This document shows, in pieces, positions 9,248 through 18,464 of a DNA stretch of 64,000 nucleotides; the first letter of the stretch is position 1, and every line of letters begins with the position of its first letter. Location: positions 124,163 through 188,162 of the forward strand of contig NZ_LMEB01000007.1 in the NCBI RefSeq assembly GCF_001425945.1, read 5' to 3'. The DNA comes from Brevundimonas sp. Root1279. GTDB taxonomy: Bacteria; Pseudomonadota; Alphaproteobacteria; Caulobacterales; Caulobacteraceae. The position numbers were made by a program, and so were the translations under genes. The notes beneath the pieces were generated by a model that saw nothing but the letters and a program-made list of their open reading frames with translations, had not been told where the DNA came from and searched no databases.

Positions 9248-9553
9248 CCGAACTCCCGTGGGTCACGATCGCAGCCGACCCCGCGGCCTGTGCCGTGAAG
9301 CGCTCACCTGTCGATCGTGATTATATGGGGAGCCTAATGGCTGCGGTTTCCGCACTGCAAGCGTTTCGCAACAGCGATCTTCAAAGATGCGTGCGCAGGG
9401 TCGTGAGCCCCGCCTGCTTCAGCCTTTGGCTGAAACGACGCGCGCGCGGGAAGTCCGTCGCTTCATGACAAAAAATTCAGACGACAGGCCGGGTCCGCGG
9501 CGTAAGGGTCGCCGCCGGCCCGTCCAAAGCGACGGAAAGTCGAGGGAAACTGA
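9248..9553. other. Intergenic region between divergent antiporter and M13 peptidase genes
   Basis: This 306 bp gap has no ORF that looks real. It must hold the promoters of both divergent genes. A short inverted repeat (TTCAGCC TTT GGCTGAA, 9418-9434) sits 120 bp before the peptidase start and could be an operator. No other structure was recognised. Confidence 0.5.
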
Positions 9554-11695
9554 ATGAAGAAGCTGCTCATCGGCGCCGCGGTCGGCGCCCTGCTCCTGCC
9601 TGCCGCGCCCGCCCTGGCTCAGCATTTCGCCGACGACGGCCATGACCACGCCTGCGTGGACGAGGCCTGCACCGTGTTCGAACTGTTCCAAGCCCCGGGC
9701 GAAGGCGCCACCGTCCTGGGCTATCAGGGCACCGACGCGCCGAAGTACGGAACTTGGGGCTTCGACCTCAACGGGCGCGACACCTCGGTGAACCCGGGCG
9801 ACAGCTTCATGCGCTACGCCAACGGCGCTGCGCTGGATCGTCTGCAGATCCCGTCGGACAAGACCTCCTACGGCTCCTTCAACCTGCTGCGCGAATTGTC
9901 CGACAACCGCGTCAAAGGCATGATCGAAGGCCTGGTGGCCCGCACCGATCTGGCCGCCGGCTCCGATGAGCAGAAGATCGCCGACGCCTACCGCGCCTAT
10001 ATGGACGAGGCCCGCATCGAGCAGTTGGACGCCCAGCCGCTGCAGCCCTACCTGGCCGCCATCCGCGCCGCCGACACCCACGACAAGGCCGCGCTCTACA
10101 TGGGTCAGACCCAGGGCCGCTTCGGCGGTTCGATCTTCGGCACCGGCATCACGACCGACCAGAAGGCCCCGACCCGCTACGTCGTCTCGACCGGCCAGTC
10201 GGGCCTCGGTCTGCCGAACCGCGACTACTATCTGGACGCCCGTTTCGCGGACAAGAAAGAGAAGTACCAGGCCTACGTCGCCCGCATGCTGACCATGGTC
10301 GGCTGGGAGAACCCCGAGCAGTCGGCCGCCGACATCGTCGCCTTCGAGACCAAGATCGCCGAAGCCCACTGGACCCCGATCCAGAACCGCAACCGCGACG
10401 AGACCTACAACGAGTACACCATCGCCCAGCTGGCGTCGGAGGCTCCGGGCTTCGCATGGCAGGACTACTACTCGGCCATCGGCGTCGGCGACGTGCCGCG
10501 CCTGATCGTCCGTCAGGACACGGCCATGCCGAAGATCGCGGCCGTCTATGCCGACACCCCGATCGCCACCATCCAGGCCTGGCAGGCCTTCCACACCACC
10601 GACGACGCCGCCGGGGTGATGTCCAAGCGCTTCTCGGACGCCCAGTGGGAGTTCCGCTCGCGGGACCTCAACGGCCAGCCGATGCAGCGTCCGCGCGACA
10701 AGCGCGGCATCAGCTTCGCCGAAGGCATGCTCGGTGAAGCCGTCGGCCGCCAGTACGTGGCCGAATACTTCCCGGCCGAGTCCAAGGCCAAGATGGAAGA
10801 GCTGGTCGCCAACCTGCGCATCGCGCTCGGCCACCGCATCGAGAACTACAGCTGGATGAGCGCCGAGACCAAGGCGGCGGCCCAGGAGAAGCTGGCCAAA
10901 TTCACCGTCAAGATCGGCTATCCGAACAAGTGGCGTGACTACTCGGCCCTGCAGATCCGCGCCGACGACCTGTTCGGCAACGCCGAACGCGCCGGCCTCT
11001 TCCAGTGGAACTACCAGCTGAACCGCCTGAACCAGCCGGTCGACAAGGCCGAGTGGGGCATGACCCCGCAGACGGTCAACGCCTACTACAACTCGACCAA
11101 CAACGAGATCGTCTTCCCGGCCGCCATCCTGCAGCCGCCCTTCTTCGATCCGAACGCAGACCCGGCCGTGAACTACGGCGGCATCGGCGGCGTCATCGGC
11201 CACGAGATCGGCCACGGCTTCGACGACCAGGGCTCCAAGTCGGACGGCGACGGCGTGCTGCGCAACTGGTGGACCGATGCCGACAAGGCCAATTTCCAGG
11301 CCCTGACGACCCGCCTCGGCGCCCAGTACGACGCCTTCGAGCCGATCCCGGGCCACCCGGTCCAGGGCGGCCTGACCATGGGCGAGAACATCGGCGACGC
11401 CGCCGGCACGGCGGTCGGCCTTGAGGCCTATCACCTGTCGCTGAACGGCCAGCCTTCGCCGGTCATCGACGGCACCACCGGCGACCAGCGCTTCTTCTAC
11501 GGCTGGGCCCAGGTGTGGCAGTCGAAATACCGCGAGGACGCGCTGAAGAACCAGATCGCGACCGACCCGCACTCGCCGGCGGAATTCCGCGTCATCGGCC
11601 CGCTGCGCAACGTCGACGCCTGGTACGACGCGTTCAACGTCCAGCCCGGTTCGAAATACTACCTGGCGCCGGAAGACCGCGTCCGCATCTGGTAA
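9554..11695 (+). CDS. M13 family zinc metallopeptidase (neprilysin/PepO-like)
   Basis: This 713-residue enzyme has a Sec signal peptide (MKKLLIGAAVGALLLPAAPALA-Q), so it is periplasmic or secreted, possibly cell-associated. It carries the complete M13 signature: the zinc motif HEIGH at residues 550-554, the third ligand Glu611 in GENIGD, and the substrate-binding NAYY motif about 35 residues before the zinc motif. The conserved C-terminal end (PGSKYYLAPEDRVRIW) is intact, so the gene is full length. M13 enzymes cleave peptides on the N-side of hydrophobic residues. It is monocistronic, with a strong terminator 25 bp after the stop. Confidence 0.96.
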   Translation: MKKLLIGAAVGALLLPAAPALAQHFADDGHDHACVDEACTVFELFQAPGEGATVLGYQGTDAPKYGTWGFDLNGRDTSVNPGDSFMRYANGAALDRLQIPSDKTSYGSFNLLRELSDNRVKGMIEGLVARTDLAAGSDEQKIADAYRAYMDEARIEQLDAQPLQPYLAAIRAADTHDKAALYMGQTQGRFGGSIFGTGITTDQKAPTRYVVSTGQSGLGLPNRDYYLDARFADKKEKYQAYVARMLTMVGWENPEQSAADIVAFETKIAEAHWTPIQNRNRDETYNEYTIAQLASEAPGFAWQDYYSAIGVGDVPRLIVRQDTAMPKIAAVYADTPIATIQAWQAFHTTDDAAGVMSKRFSDAQWEFRSRDLNGQPMQRPRDKRGISFAEGMLGEAVGRQYVAEYFPAESKAKMEELVANLRIALGHRIENYSWMSAETKAAAQEKLAKFTVKIGYPNKWRDYSALQIRADDLFGNAERAGLFQWNYQLNRLNQPVDKAEWGMTPQTVNAYYNSTNNEIVFPAAILQPPFFDPNADPAVNYGGIGGVIGHEIGHGFDDQGSKSDGDGVLRNWWTDADKANFQALTTRLGAQYDAFEPIPGHPVQGGLTMGENIGDAAGTAVGLEAYHLSLNGQPSPVIDGTTGDQRFFYGWAQVWQSKYREDALKNQIATDPHSPAEFRVIGPLRNVDAWYDAFNVQPGSKYYLAPEDRVRIW

Positions 11696-11719
11696 GCGGA
11701 CCTCATCGCCGAACGAACG

Positions 11720-11751
11720 AGGGCCGGAGCGGCGACGCTCTGGCCCTTTTT
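11720..11751 (+). terminator. Rho-independent terminator of M13 peptidase gene
   Basis: An 11-bp stem (11720-11730 with 11737-11747, one G-T pair), a 6-nt loop and a T5 run lie immediately after the peptidase gene. Confidence 0.9.
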
Positions 11752-11901
11752 CATGACTGGCGGAGAGGGCTAGTCGAAAGGACTAGTCCTTCTGGCTGCG
11801 TTGCCGTGAAGCTTGAAGCTAAGCAGTGTGAGGACACGAGGCTTTGCTGTTCCGCGGTTCAGCGCCCTCGTCATCCCCGGCGCGCACGCCACCCCGGGGT
11901 T

Positions 11902-11957
11902 GGCGGTCTGGCGTTCGGGCCCCCCTACCATCCGGGCTCCAGACCGCCCTCTTTTTT
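11902..11957 (+). ncRNA. Structured non-coding stretch ending in a terminator-like hairpin (candidate small RNA 3' end)
   Basis: The 536 bp between the M13 peptidase gene and hisS contains no convincing gene. Inside it, a perfect 10-bp stem (GGCGGTCTGG 11902-11911 with CCAGACCGCC 11939-11948) encloses a smaller hairpin and is followed by CTCTTTTTTG. Just upstream is another GC-rich hairpin (CCCCGG...CCGGGG, about 11876-11899). Two hairpins plus a U-tract beyond the peptidase gene's own terminator suggest an independent transcript. The 27-nt loop is long for a terminator. No known RNA family was recognised. Confidence 0.3.
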
Positions 11958-12030
11958 GCGTTCGTTTCTTGAGTTCAGTTTCGCGTTCGGACGGGGCCGC
12001 ATCCTGGTCCCATCGGCATCGTCCGGGCAC

Positions 12031-12070
12031 GAAAAAGCCCGCCGCGGGGGATACATCGCGGCGGGCTTTC
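12031..12070 (-). terminator. Rho-independent terminator downstream of hisS
   Basis: A perfect 13-bp stem (12034-12046 with 12057-12069) reads into T-rich sequence on the minus strand (GGGCTTTTTC). It lies 160 bp after the hisS stop. It could also act weakly on the plus strand. Confidence 0.8.
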
Positions 12071-12231
12071 TTTCGCTCTCTACGGAGCGGACGTTTCCTC
12101 CCCGAAACGCCTCCGAAAGGCCGCTGCGTCAGAACGCCGCGTCTTCCGAGTGTCCGCAGAATGACGACATTCCGCCGATCAAGTCAATCAAGCGCCAGGC
12201 GAAACGCTTGAAATTCATGACTGATCACTGA

Positions 12232-13743
12232 TCAGTTGGCGTTTTCGACCATGGCGCGAACCGTGGCCACAAGGTCGCCGCGGGCGACCGTCACCTGACC
12301 CGGACGCTCGGCCTTCCAGGCCTGGTTATCGGTGATGTCGGCGGCCCGCGCGCGGCCCGCATCGAGATCCTTGATGGTCACCTGGCCGGCCGCGATCTCG
12401 TCGCCGCCGAGGATTACGGCGGCAGGAGCATTACGCCGATCGGCGTACTTCATCTGCGCCTTCATCCCGGCCCGGCCGAGGTAGAGCTCGGCGGCCAGAC
12501 CGGCGCCGCGCAGCTCGGCGACCGCGTTCAGATAGTGCTGCATGTCGGCTTCCGAGAAGACGATCACCACGACCGGGCCGCGAACCGCCTCGCCCATCTC
12601 CCGACCCGCGGCGCGCAGGGCCGAGGCAAGGCGCGAGACGCCGAACGAGAAGCCCGTCGCCGGCAGCCGCTCGCCGGTGAAGCGCGCCACCAGGTCATCA
12701 TAGCGCCCGCCGCCGCCGATCGAGCCGAAGCGCACGGCCCGGCCCTTGTCATCGGTGGTCTCGAGCAGCAGTTCGGCCTCGAACACGGCGCCGGTGTAGT
12801 ACTCCAGCCCGCGCACGATGGTCGGGTCGAAGCGCACCGCGGCCTCGGGGACCTTCATGGCGTTCAGGGCTCGGTCGATGGCCGCCAGCTCCTCCAGCGC
12901 CCCCTCGCCGACCGCGCCCAGGCCCCCGGCCCGCGCCACGGCCTCCAGCGTCCCCGCCCGCGACAGGCCGGCGTCCCCGGCCGAGGCCAGGAAGGCCTCG
13001 ATGGTCGCGGCCACGCCGATCGGCAGGTTGGCGCCCTTGGTATAGTCGCCGGACTCGTCCATGCGGCCTTCGCCGAGCAGGGCCGAGACCCCGGCCCAGC
13101 CCAGGCGGTCGAACTTGTCGATGGCGCGCAGGGCGGTCAGTTTCTGGACCGGATCGGTCACGCCGCCGGCCTCGAACAGGCCGTCGAACAGCTTGCGGTT
13201 CGAGACCCGGATCACCGCCTGGTCGGCCGCCAGGCCCGCGGCCTGCAGGCCCTCGCAGGCCATGGCGATGATCTCGGCGTCCGCCTCGGGCCGGTCCGAA
13301 CCGACGGTGTCGGCGTCGCACTGGACGAACTCGCGGAACCGCCCCGGCCCCGGCTTCTCGTTGCGCCACACCGGCCCGAAGGCGTAGCGGCGGAACGGCT
13401 TGGGCAGGGTCTCCCAGTTCTGCGCCGCAAACCGCGCCAGGGGCGCGGTCAGGTCGTAGCGCAGCGCCATCCACTCGCCATTGCCCTCTTCGTCGGGATC
13501 GTCCTGCAGGGCGAAGACGCCCTCGTTGGGACGGTCGGCGTCGGGCAGGAATTTGCCCAGGGCGTCGGCGTATTCGAAGGCCCCCGTATCGAGCGGCTCG
13601 AAGCCCCAGCGCTCATAGACCTCGGACACACGCTGCACGAGGCGACGCTCGGCGATCAGGTCGCGGCCGCGACGGTCGGCGAACCCCCGGGGGCTGCGGG
13701 CTTCGGGGCGGATGGGGGAGGCGGGAGCGGCGGCGTCAGTCAT
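12232..13743 (-). CDS. hisS: Histidine--tRNA ligase
   Basis: This 503-residue class II aminoacyl-tRNA synthetase charges tRNA-His. Motif 1 region (VQRVSEVYERWGFEPLDTGAFEY), motif 2 (AFGPVWRNEKPGPGRFREFVQ) and the histidine-specific stretch (VRGLEYYTGAVFE) are visible, followed by motif 3 (GGGGRYDDL...GFSFGVSRL). The C-terminal anticodon-binding domain starts at about residue 400 (PVVVIVFSEADMQHYLNAVAELR). The alanine-rich N-terminal extension is of the alphaproteobacterial type. It is essential housekeeping and is followed by its own terminator. Confidence 0.97.
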   Translation of the reverse strand: MTDAAAPASPIRPEARSPRGFADRRGRDLIAERRLVQRVSEVYERWGFEPLDTGAFEYADALGKFLPDADRPNEGVFALQDDPDEEGNGEWMALRYDLTAPLARFAAQNWETLPKPFRRYAFGPVWRNEKPGPGRFREFVQCDADTVGSDRPEADAEIIAMACEGLQAAGLAADQAVIRVSNRKLFDGLFEAGGVTDPVQKLTALRAIDKFDRLGWAGVSALLGEGRMDESGDYTKGANLPIGVAATIEAFLASAGDAGLSRAGTLEAVARAGGLGAVGEGALEELAAIDRALNAMKVPEAAVRFDPTIVRGLEYYTGAVFEAELLLETTDDKGRAVRFGSIGGGGRYDDLVARFTGERLPATGFSFGVSRLASALRAAGREMGEAVRGPVVVIVFSEADMQHYLNAVAELRGAGLAAELYLGRAGMKAQMKYADRRNAPAAVILGGDEIAAGQVTIKDLDAGRARAADITDNQAWKAERPGQVTVARGDLVATVRAMVENAN

Positions 13744-13763
13744 AGGCGGCTTCTAGAGGGACT

Positions 13764-13836
13764 AGGGGCTAGGTTCTAGGTGCTAGGGAATGCCTGACGG
13801 CCAAGTCCGCCTCACGCCCCCTAGAACCTAACCCCT
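13764..13836. repeat. Low-complexity inverted repeat pair between hisS and DUF418 gene
   Basis: A 17-nt arm (13764-13780, built from CTAGG-type repeats) recurs as its reverse complement at 13820-13836 with one mismatch, separated by 39 bp. The right arm continues as an imperfect tandem (CCTAGAACC units) to about 13850. It fills almost the whole intergenic gap. Confidence 0.8.
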
Positions 13837-13849
13837 AGAACCTGGAACC

Positions 13850-15091
13850 TCACTTCCTCAGCGGCACCATCCGCCCATACGTCAGGCAGCGCCACAGCCA
13901 CTCCAGCGGCCCCATCTGGAACACCGACAGCCACAACGGCGACCAGATCAGCTGGGCGATCCAGATCGCGCCGACGATCATCCAGAGCCCGCCCGGTCCC
14001 CACTGCGGATCGCCGAACCAATGCGGCCCCCAAGGCATGTAGAACAGGCTGGTCATGATCAGCGTCTGGGTCAGGTAGTTGGTGAAGGCCATCCGCCCCA
14101 CCGGGGCCAGGCGCGCGGTCAGGAAGCGCAGGCCGAAGCGGGTCATCAGGATCAGCATGCTGGCGTAGCCCAGGGTGATGACCCAGGCGAAGCTGGCGCC
14201 CACCCCGGCCAGACCTCCCGAGGGCGCCGGCGCACCGTGCGGCGCATTGGCGTCCATCCACTCGAACCAGCCCAGGAAGGCCAGGTTTCCCGCCCCCAGG
14301 GCGAAGACCAGCAGATAGACCCAGGTCGGCGACCGACCGGCCAGGAAGCCCGCCTTGAACAGGCCCATGCCCAGCATCATCAGGCCCATGGTGATGGGCA
14401 GCAGGCCGATGCTGAACACCTGCAGGAACAGCCAGGCCTTGGCGTTCTCGATGTGCGCGGCGGGGAAGCCGGACCGGTAGAGCTCGATGGTCGCCGCCAG
14501 CTGGTCGGCGGTCACCGCCATGGGATTGCCGCCGCCGCCGTCGGCTCCCGCGCCGGCGAACAGGGCCTGGGCCATCATCGCGGCCGCCGCGAACAGGCCG
14601 GCGACCAGATTGATGCTCAGCCCGATCCAGATCAGGCGCCGGGCCGACCACGAGCGCATCAGCATCACGATCAGGCCGCAGTAGGCGTAGTGCAGCAGGA
14701 TGTCGCCGAACCAGAAGGCCAGGCCGTGGATCAGGCCGAACAGGCCCAGGAACAGCAGGCGGCGGAGCAGCAGGCCGCTGCGCGCCTCATCGCCCCGCTC
14801 GCCGCCGATCAGGAAGATCGACACCCCGAACAGCATCGAGAACAGCGAGCGGAACTTGTCCTGGAAGAACACCGCCTCGACCCAATGGCCCAGGATGTTG
14901 GCCGGGTCATGCGGCCAGGGCGGCGGGATCTCGGTCGCCATCTCCAGCGAGAACGGCCAGGCGAACATCAGGGCGTTGACCGCCAGGATGCCCAGGATGG
15001 CCCAGCCACGCAGCACGTCGAGCGTGAAGATGCGATCCTTGGGCGCCACGGGCGCCAACGGCGTCCGGGTCTCGATATCGGTTGCAGTCAC
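13850..15091 (-). CDS. DUF418 domain integral membrane protein (YeiB-like)
   Basis: This 413-residue inner membrane protein has about ten hydrophobic segments. The N-terminal family signature LDVLRGWAILGILAVNALMF (residues about 24-43) and the C-terminal DUF418 block (FGLRFLTARLAPVGRMAFTNYLTQTLIMTSLFY, then WSPLWLSVFQMGPLEWLWRCLTYG) are both present, so it is complete. The family is related to acyltransferase-3/heparan-alpha-glucosaminide acetyltransferase-like membrane proteins, but no reaction is established. It is transcribed alone; the upstream neighbour on the same strand is 70 bp away. Confidence 0.9.
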   Translation of the reverse strand: MTATDIETRTPLAPVAPKDRIFTLDVLRGWAILGILAVNALMFAWPFSLEMATEIPPPWPHDPANILGHWVEAVFFQDKFRSLFSMLFGVSIFLIGGERGDEARSGLLLRRLLFLGLFGLIHGLAFWFGDILLHYAYCGLIVMLMRSWSARRLIWIGLSINLVAGLFAAAAMMAQALFAGAGADGGGGNPMAVTADQLAATIELYRSGFPAAHIENAKAWLFLQVFSIGLLPITMGLMMLGMGLFKAGFLAGRSPTWVYLLVFALGAGNLAFLGWFEWMDANAPHGAPAPSGGLAGVGASFAWVITLGYASMLILMTRFGLRFLTARLAPVGRMAFTNYLTQTLIMTSLFYMPWGPHWFGDPQWGPGGLWMIVGAIWIAQLIWSPLWLSVFQMGPLEWLWRCLTYGRMVPLRK

Positions 15092-15162
15092 GCGGCTCCC
15101 CCTGCTGGCGTCACAGCGGGGAGCTTGGCCGAACGGAGTCCGGCCTCAAAGTGAATTCGGGG

Positions 15163-15768
15163 TCAGTCGCGGTCGGCGTCGCCGGCCCGGTCCGGGTCGC
15201 CCTCGCGCTCGCCCATCAGGCCGAGGCGATCGCGCACCTCCGGCTGCGGGGTGAAGGCGATGAAGGCGGCGCAGAAACCGGCCCAAAGGGCGTAGCTGAC
15301 GCCGATCACCACCGCGATCGGCAGGCCGCCGACGCCGAAGATCAGCAGCGAGGTCTCGCTGCCGCCGATGGCCTCGCCGACGCTCGCGGCGCTGAACCAC
15401 TGGCGCACCGACTGGAAGATCGCGAACAGGGCCGCCAGACCGGCCGAAAACAGGCCGCCGTAGAACATGAAGCGCCAGATCACGCCCAGTCGGGTCGACG
15501 GACGGCCGGTGCGCTTGCGTTCCTTGTCCAGCACCCAAAGGCCCGCCGGCACGATCAGCAGGCCGAGGAACAGCACCCGCAGGCGCCAGTCGACCTCCAG
15601 GCCCGGCAGCCAGTTGACCGGCGGCCAGATCGGCAGGGTCAGGACCAGCGGCGGCCACAGCGCTCCGGCGATGGCGGCCAGCGCCAACCGGTGCGGCTCG
15701 CGGCGCCACACGACCCGCTCCTGGCCGGGGAAGTCCTCGGGCTTTTCGAGCGTCGGCAGCTGGATCAT
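15163..15768 (-). CDS. Hypothetical four-helix membrane protein
   Basis: This 201-residue protein has about four hydrophobic segments (LALAAIAGALWPPLVLTLPI, LRVLFLGLLIVPAGLWVL, FMFYGGLFSAGLAALFAIF, LLIFGVGGLPIAVVIGVSYA). The N-terminus is charged and cytoplasmic-looking, and the acidic tail is rich in Asp and Arg (GEREGDPDRAGDADRD). It starts inside the stop of the dehydrogenase gene (ATGA overlap at 15765-15768), so the two are co-translated. No family was recognised. Confidence 0.8.
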   Translation of the reverse strand: MIQLPTLEKPEDFPGQERVVWRREPHRLALAAIAGALWPPLVLTLPIWPPVNWLPGLEVDWRLRVLFLGLLIVPAGLWVLDKERKRTGRPSTRLGVIWRFMFYGGLFSAGLAALFAIFQSVRQWFSAASVGEAIGGSETSLLIFGVGGLPIAVVIGVSYALWAGFCAAFIAFTPQPEVRDRLGLMGEREGDPDRAGDADRD

Positions 15769-16643
15769 CGCGTCGGGACCGGGGTCTCGCCGGAATAGTC
15801 GTAGAAGCCGCGGCCCGACTTGCGGCCCAGCCAGCCGGCCTCGACGTATTTCACCAGCAGCGGACAGGGCCGGTATTTGCTGTCGGCCAGGCCGTCGTAC
15901 AGCACGTTCATGATGGCCAGGACGACGTCCAGCCCCATGAAATCGGCCAGCTCCAGCGGGCCCATCGGATGGTTGGCGCCCAGGGTCAGCGCCTTGTCGA
16001 TCGAACTGACGTTCCCGACGCCCTCGTACAGGGTGTAGATCGCCTCGTTGATCATCGGCACCAGGATGCGGTTGACGATGAAGGCGGGGAAGTCCTCGGC
16101 GTTGGTGGTGGTCTTGCCCAGGCTCTCGGCGAAGGCGACCGCGGTCTCGTAGGTCTCGGCCGAAGTGGCGATGCCGCGGATGATCTCGACCAGCTGCATG
16201 ACCGGCGCCGGCTTCATGAAATGCAGGCCGATGAAGCGCTCCGGCCGGTCCGTCGCGGACGCCAGGCGGGTGATCGAGATCGACGAGGTGTTCGAGGCCA
16301 GAAGGGTCTCGGCGCGCAGGTGCGGCACCAGTTCGATCAGGATCGACTTCTTGACCACCTCGTCCTCGACGGCGGCCTCGATGACTAGGTCCGCCTGGCC
16401 CGCCTCGGCCAGGTTCCTCGCCGGTCGGATGCGGGCGAGCGTCGCGTCGGCCTCGGCCTGGGTGGTCAGGCCGCGCTGGATGTGCCGGGCCAGGCTGGCG
16501 GCGACCGCGGCCTGGGCCTGGGGCACGCGCTCGGCGGCGGCGTCGAAGAGCAGCACCTCATAGCCGCCGGCGGCGACGGTCTGGGCGATGCCCGCCCCCA
16601 TCTGGCCGGCGCCGATGATGGCGACTGATCGGATCGTAGTCAT
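15765..16643 (-). CDS. 3-hydroxybutyryl-CoA dehydrogenase
   Basis: This 292-residue NAD-dependent enzyme oxidises short-chain (S)-3-hydroxyacyl-CoA in the cytoplasm. The N-terminal Rossmann motif is GAGQMGAGIAQ (residues 10-20). The catalytic His is in GLHFMKPAPVMQLVEII. The C-terminal domain shows FIVNRILVPMINEAIYTLYEG and NHPMGPLELADFMGLDVVL. The start at 16643 puts the Rossmann motif where the family has it; the longer reading frame to 16688 is not needed. Overlap with the downstream membrane protein suggests an operon. Role: fatty acid beta-oxidation or polyhydroxybutyrate/acetoacetyl-CoA metabolism. Confidence 0.95.
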   Translation of the reverse strand: MTTIRSVAIIGAGQMGAGIAQTVAAGGYEVLLFDAAAERVPQAQAAVAASLARHIQRGLTTQAEADATLARIRPARNLAEAGQADLVIEAAVEDEVVKKSILIELVPHLRAETLLASNTSSISITRLASATDRPERFIGLHFMKPAPVMQLVEIIRGIATSAETYETAVAFAESLGKTTTNAEDFPAFIVNRILVPMINEAIYTLYEGVGNVSSIDKALTLGANHPMGPLELADFMGLDVVLAIMNVLYDGLADSKYRPCPLLVKYVEAGWLGRKSGRGFYDYSGETPVPTR

Positions 16644-16769
16644 GAAGTCCGGAAAGCTGGCAGGCGCTCGGCCCGATCGGACCGGCACCCTAGACGGCCT
16701 GCGGGCCGGCGCAAGCGTCGAACGGCGCCGGACGCTGCACTGCGGCGCCGCTGTCGCCCGACGGTCACT

Positions 16770-17075
16770 CTAGCCCAGCACGCCGATCAGGAACGGCGCG
16801 CTCAGCCGGTTGAAGATGATCTGCAGGAACTGGATCGCCAGGATCGCCACGACCGGGCTGATGTCGATGCCGCCCAGCGGCGGAATGATCCGGCGGAACG
16901 GCGCCAGGATCGGACCGGTGATCGCGTCCAGGAAGCTCGCCACCTGGTTCACGAACCGGTTGCGGTGATTGATGACGTCAAAGGCGAACAGCCAGCTGAT
17001 GATCGCCGACAGGATGATGGCCCAGGTCATGAGCTGGAGGATGGTGTTGACCAGCCAGACGATGGCGTAGCCCAT
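16770..17075 (-). CDS. YggT family membrane protein
   Basis: This 101-residue protein has two hydrophobic YGGT repeats: residues about 5-30 (IVWLVNTILQLMTWAIILSAIISWL) and 68-95 (GIDISPVVAILAIQFLQIIFN). Between them is the conserved loop FLDAITGPILAPFRRIIPPLGGID. In other bacteria YggT proteins are linked to cell division or osmotic tolerance, but the mechanism is unknown. It is monocistronic here, divergent from tRNA-Ala. Confidence 0.92.
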   Translation of the reverse strand: MGYAIVWLVNTILQLMTWAIILSAIISWLFAFDVINHRNRFVNQVASFLDAITGPILAPFRRIIPPLGGIDISPVVAILAIQFLQIIFNRLSAPFLIGVLG

Positions 17076-17227
17076 GAATCAGCGCTCCCGGAGTTGAGCT
17101 TCGCTTCTACCCCGCCCGCACCGACAGTCCAAGGACAGACGGACGGCCACGCCCCGACCGCGGCGATCGGGCGCAAAGGTCGTTGACACCCCCGCCCCGC
17201 CCCTCGTATGTCGCGCCACCCGGATAA

Positions 17228-17303
<76 letters not shown>

Positions 17304-17369
17304 TCCTGCTTCGCGCTGGCGCGCTTCGCAGGACGGATCGGCCACCCCCGCACGCCGCGCTACGGTGAC

Positions 17370-18341
17370 ATGAGCACTGAGGCCCCTCCCCGTCCTGCCT
17401 GCGTCGCCGCCCTGTACCGGTTCGCGCGGATCGACGACCGCGAGGCCGTGCGCGATCGGCTCGAGGCGCTGTGCCGGCCCGAGGTCCGCGGCACCCTGCT
17501 GGTCGCCCACGAGGGGCTGAACGGCACCATCGCCGGGCCGCCCGAGGCGATCCAGCGCGTGCTCGACGGCATCCGCGCCCTGCCCGGCTTCGCCGAGCTG
17601 GACGTCAAATTCTCCGAGGCGGCGGCCATGCCCTTCTACCGCATGAAGGTGCGCATCAAGGCCGAGATCGTGACCATGGGCGAGCCGGACCTGGATCCGG
17701 CGACCGAGGCGGGGACCTATGTCTCGCCGGCCGAGTGGAACGCCCTGATAGCCGATCCCGACACCATCGTCATCGACACCCGCAACGACTACGAGGCCGA
17801 CGTCGGCGCTTTCGCAGGCGCAATCCAGCCTAACACCCGCAGCTTCCGCGACTTTCCCGACTGGTTCCGCAGCGAGGGCCGCGCCCTGCTGGACCGGCCC
17901 AGAGACGGATCGGGCCCGCCCAAGGTCGCCATGTACTGCACCGGCGGCATCCGCTGCGAGAAGGCCACCGCCTTCCTCAAGGCCGAGGGCGTCCAGGACG
18001 TCCACCACCTCGAGGGCGGCATCCTGCGCTACCTCGAGACCACGCCCGAGGCCGACAGCCTGTGGCGCGGCGAATGCTTCGTCTTCGACGAGCGGGTCGC
18101 CGTCGGCCACGGCCTGAGCGAAGGCAGCCACACCCTGTGCCGCGGCTGCCGCATGCCCGTCAGCGAAGCCGGCCGCGCCTCCCCGCGCTATGTCGAGGGG
18201 GTCTGCTGCGAGCGCTGCCACGACGCCCGCTCCGAGGAGCAGCGGGGCCGCTATCTGGAACGGGCCCGCCAGATGGAGATCGCCGCCCAGCTGGGCATCG
18301 ACCACGTCGGCGCGGTCCTGCCGGACCGGTCGAAGACCTGA
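17370..18341 (+). CDS. trhO: tRNA uridine(34) hydroxylase TrhO (rhodanese-like)
   Basis: This 323-residue cytoplasmic enzyme matches the YceA/TrhO family, which hydroxylates U34 of certain tRNAs on the path to cmo5U/mo5U. An N-terminal acylphosphatase-like domain (LLVAHEGLNGTIAGP) is followed by a rhodanese domain with IDTRNDYE and the active-site Cys in MYCTGGIRCEKATAFL. A C-terminal Cys-rich segment (CRGCRMPVSE...CCERCHD) probably binds metal. ATG 17370 is the best start; the frame continues upstream through the tRNA-Ala gene, which cannot be coding. Its position beside a tRNA gene fits a translation role but may be chance. Confidence 0.94.
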   Translation: MSTEAPPRPACVAALYRFARIDDREAVRDRLEALCRPEVRGTLLVAHEGLNGTIAGPPEAIQRVLDGIRALPGFAELDVKFSEAAAMPFYRMKVRIKAEIVTMGEPDLDPATEAGTYVSPAEWNALIADPDTIVIDTRNDYEADVGAFAGAIQPNTRSFRDFPDWFRSEGRALLDRPRDGSGPPKVAMYCTGGIRCEKATAFLKAEGVQDVHHLEGGILRYLETTPEADSLWRGECFVFDERVAVGHGLSEGSHTLCRGCRMPVSEAGRASPRYVEGVCCERCHDARSEEQRGRYLERARQMEIAAQLGIDHVGAVLPDRSKT

Positions 18342-18464
18342 AGCGCACGGACGCCACACCGGCCACACGAAATCTGACGACGGCGTTCGCTGAACTTGAC
18401 GGACGACCGGCTTGGGATACTGCTTGGGGCGGGCTGTTAACGATTTGGATCTGGGGAAATACCG

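Noticed and set aside
9419..11572. A 717-codon minus-strand ORF opposite the M13 peptidase gene
   Set aside because: Shadow frame; the plus strand carries the full zinc-peptidase signature, signal peptide and terminator.
11813..12211. ORFs of 132-238 codons between the M13 peptidase gene and hisS
   Set aside because: They cross a terminator hairpin, have Arg/Ser/Pro-rich random composition and no ribosome site.
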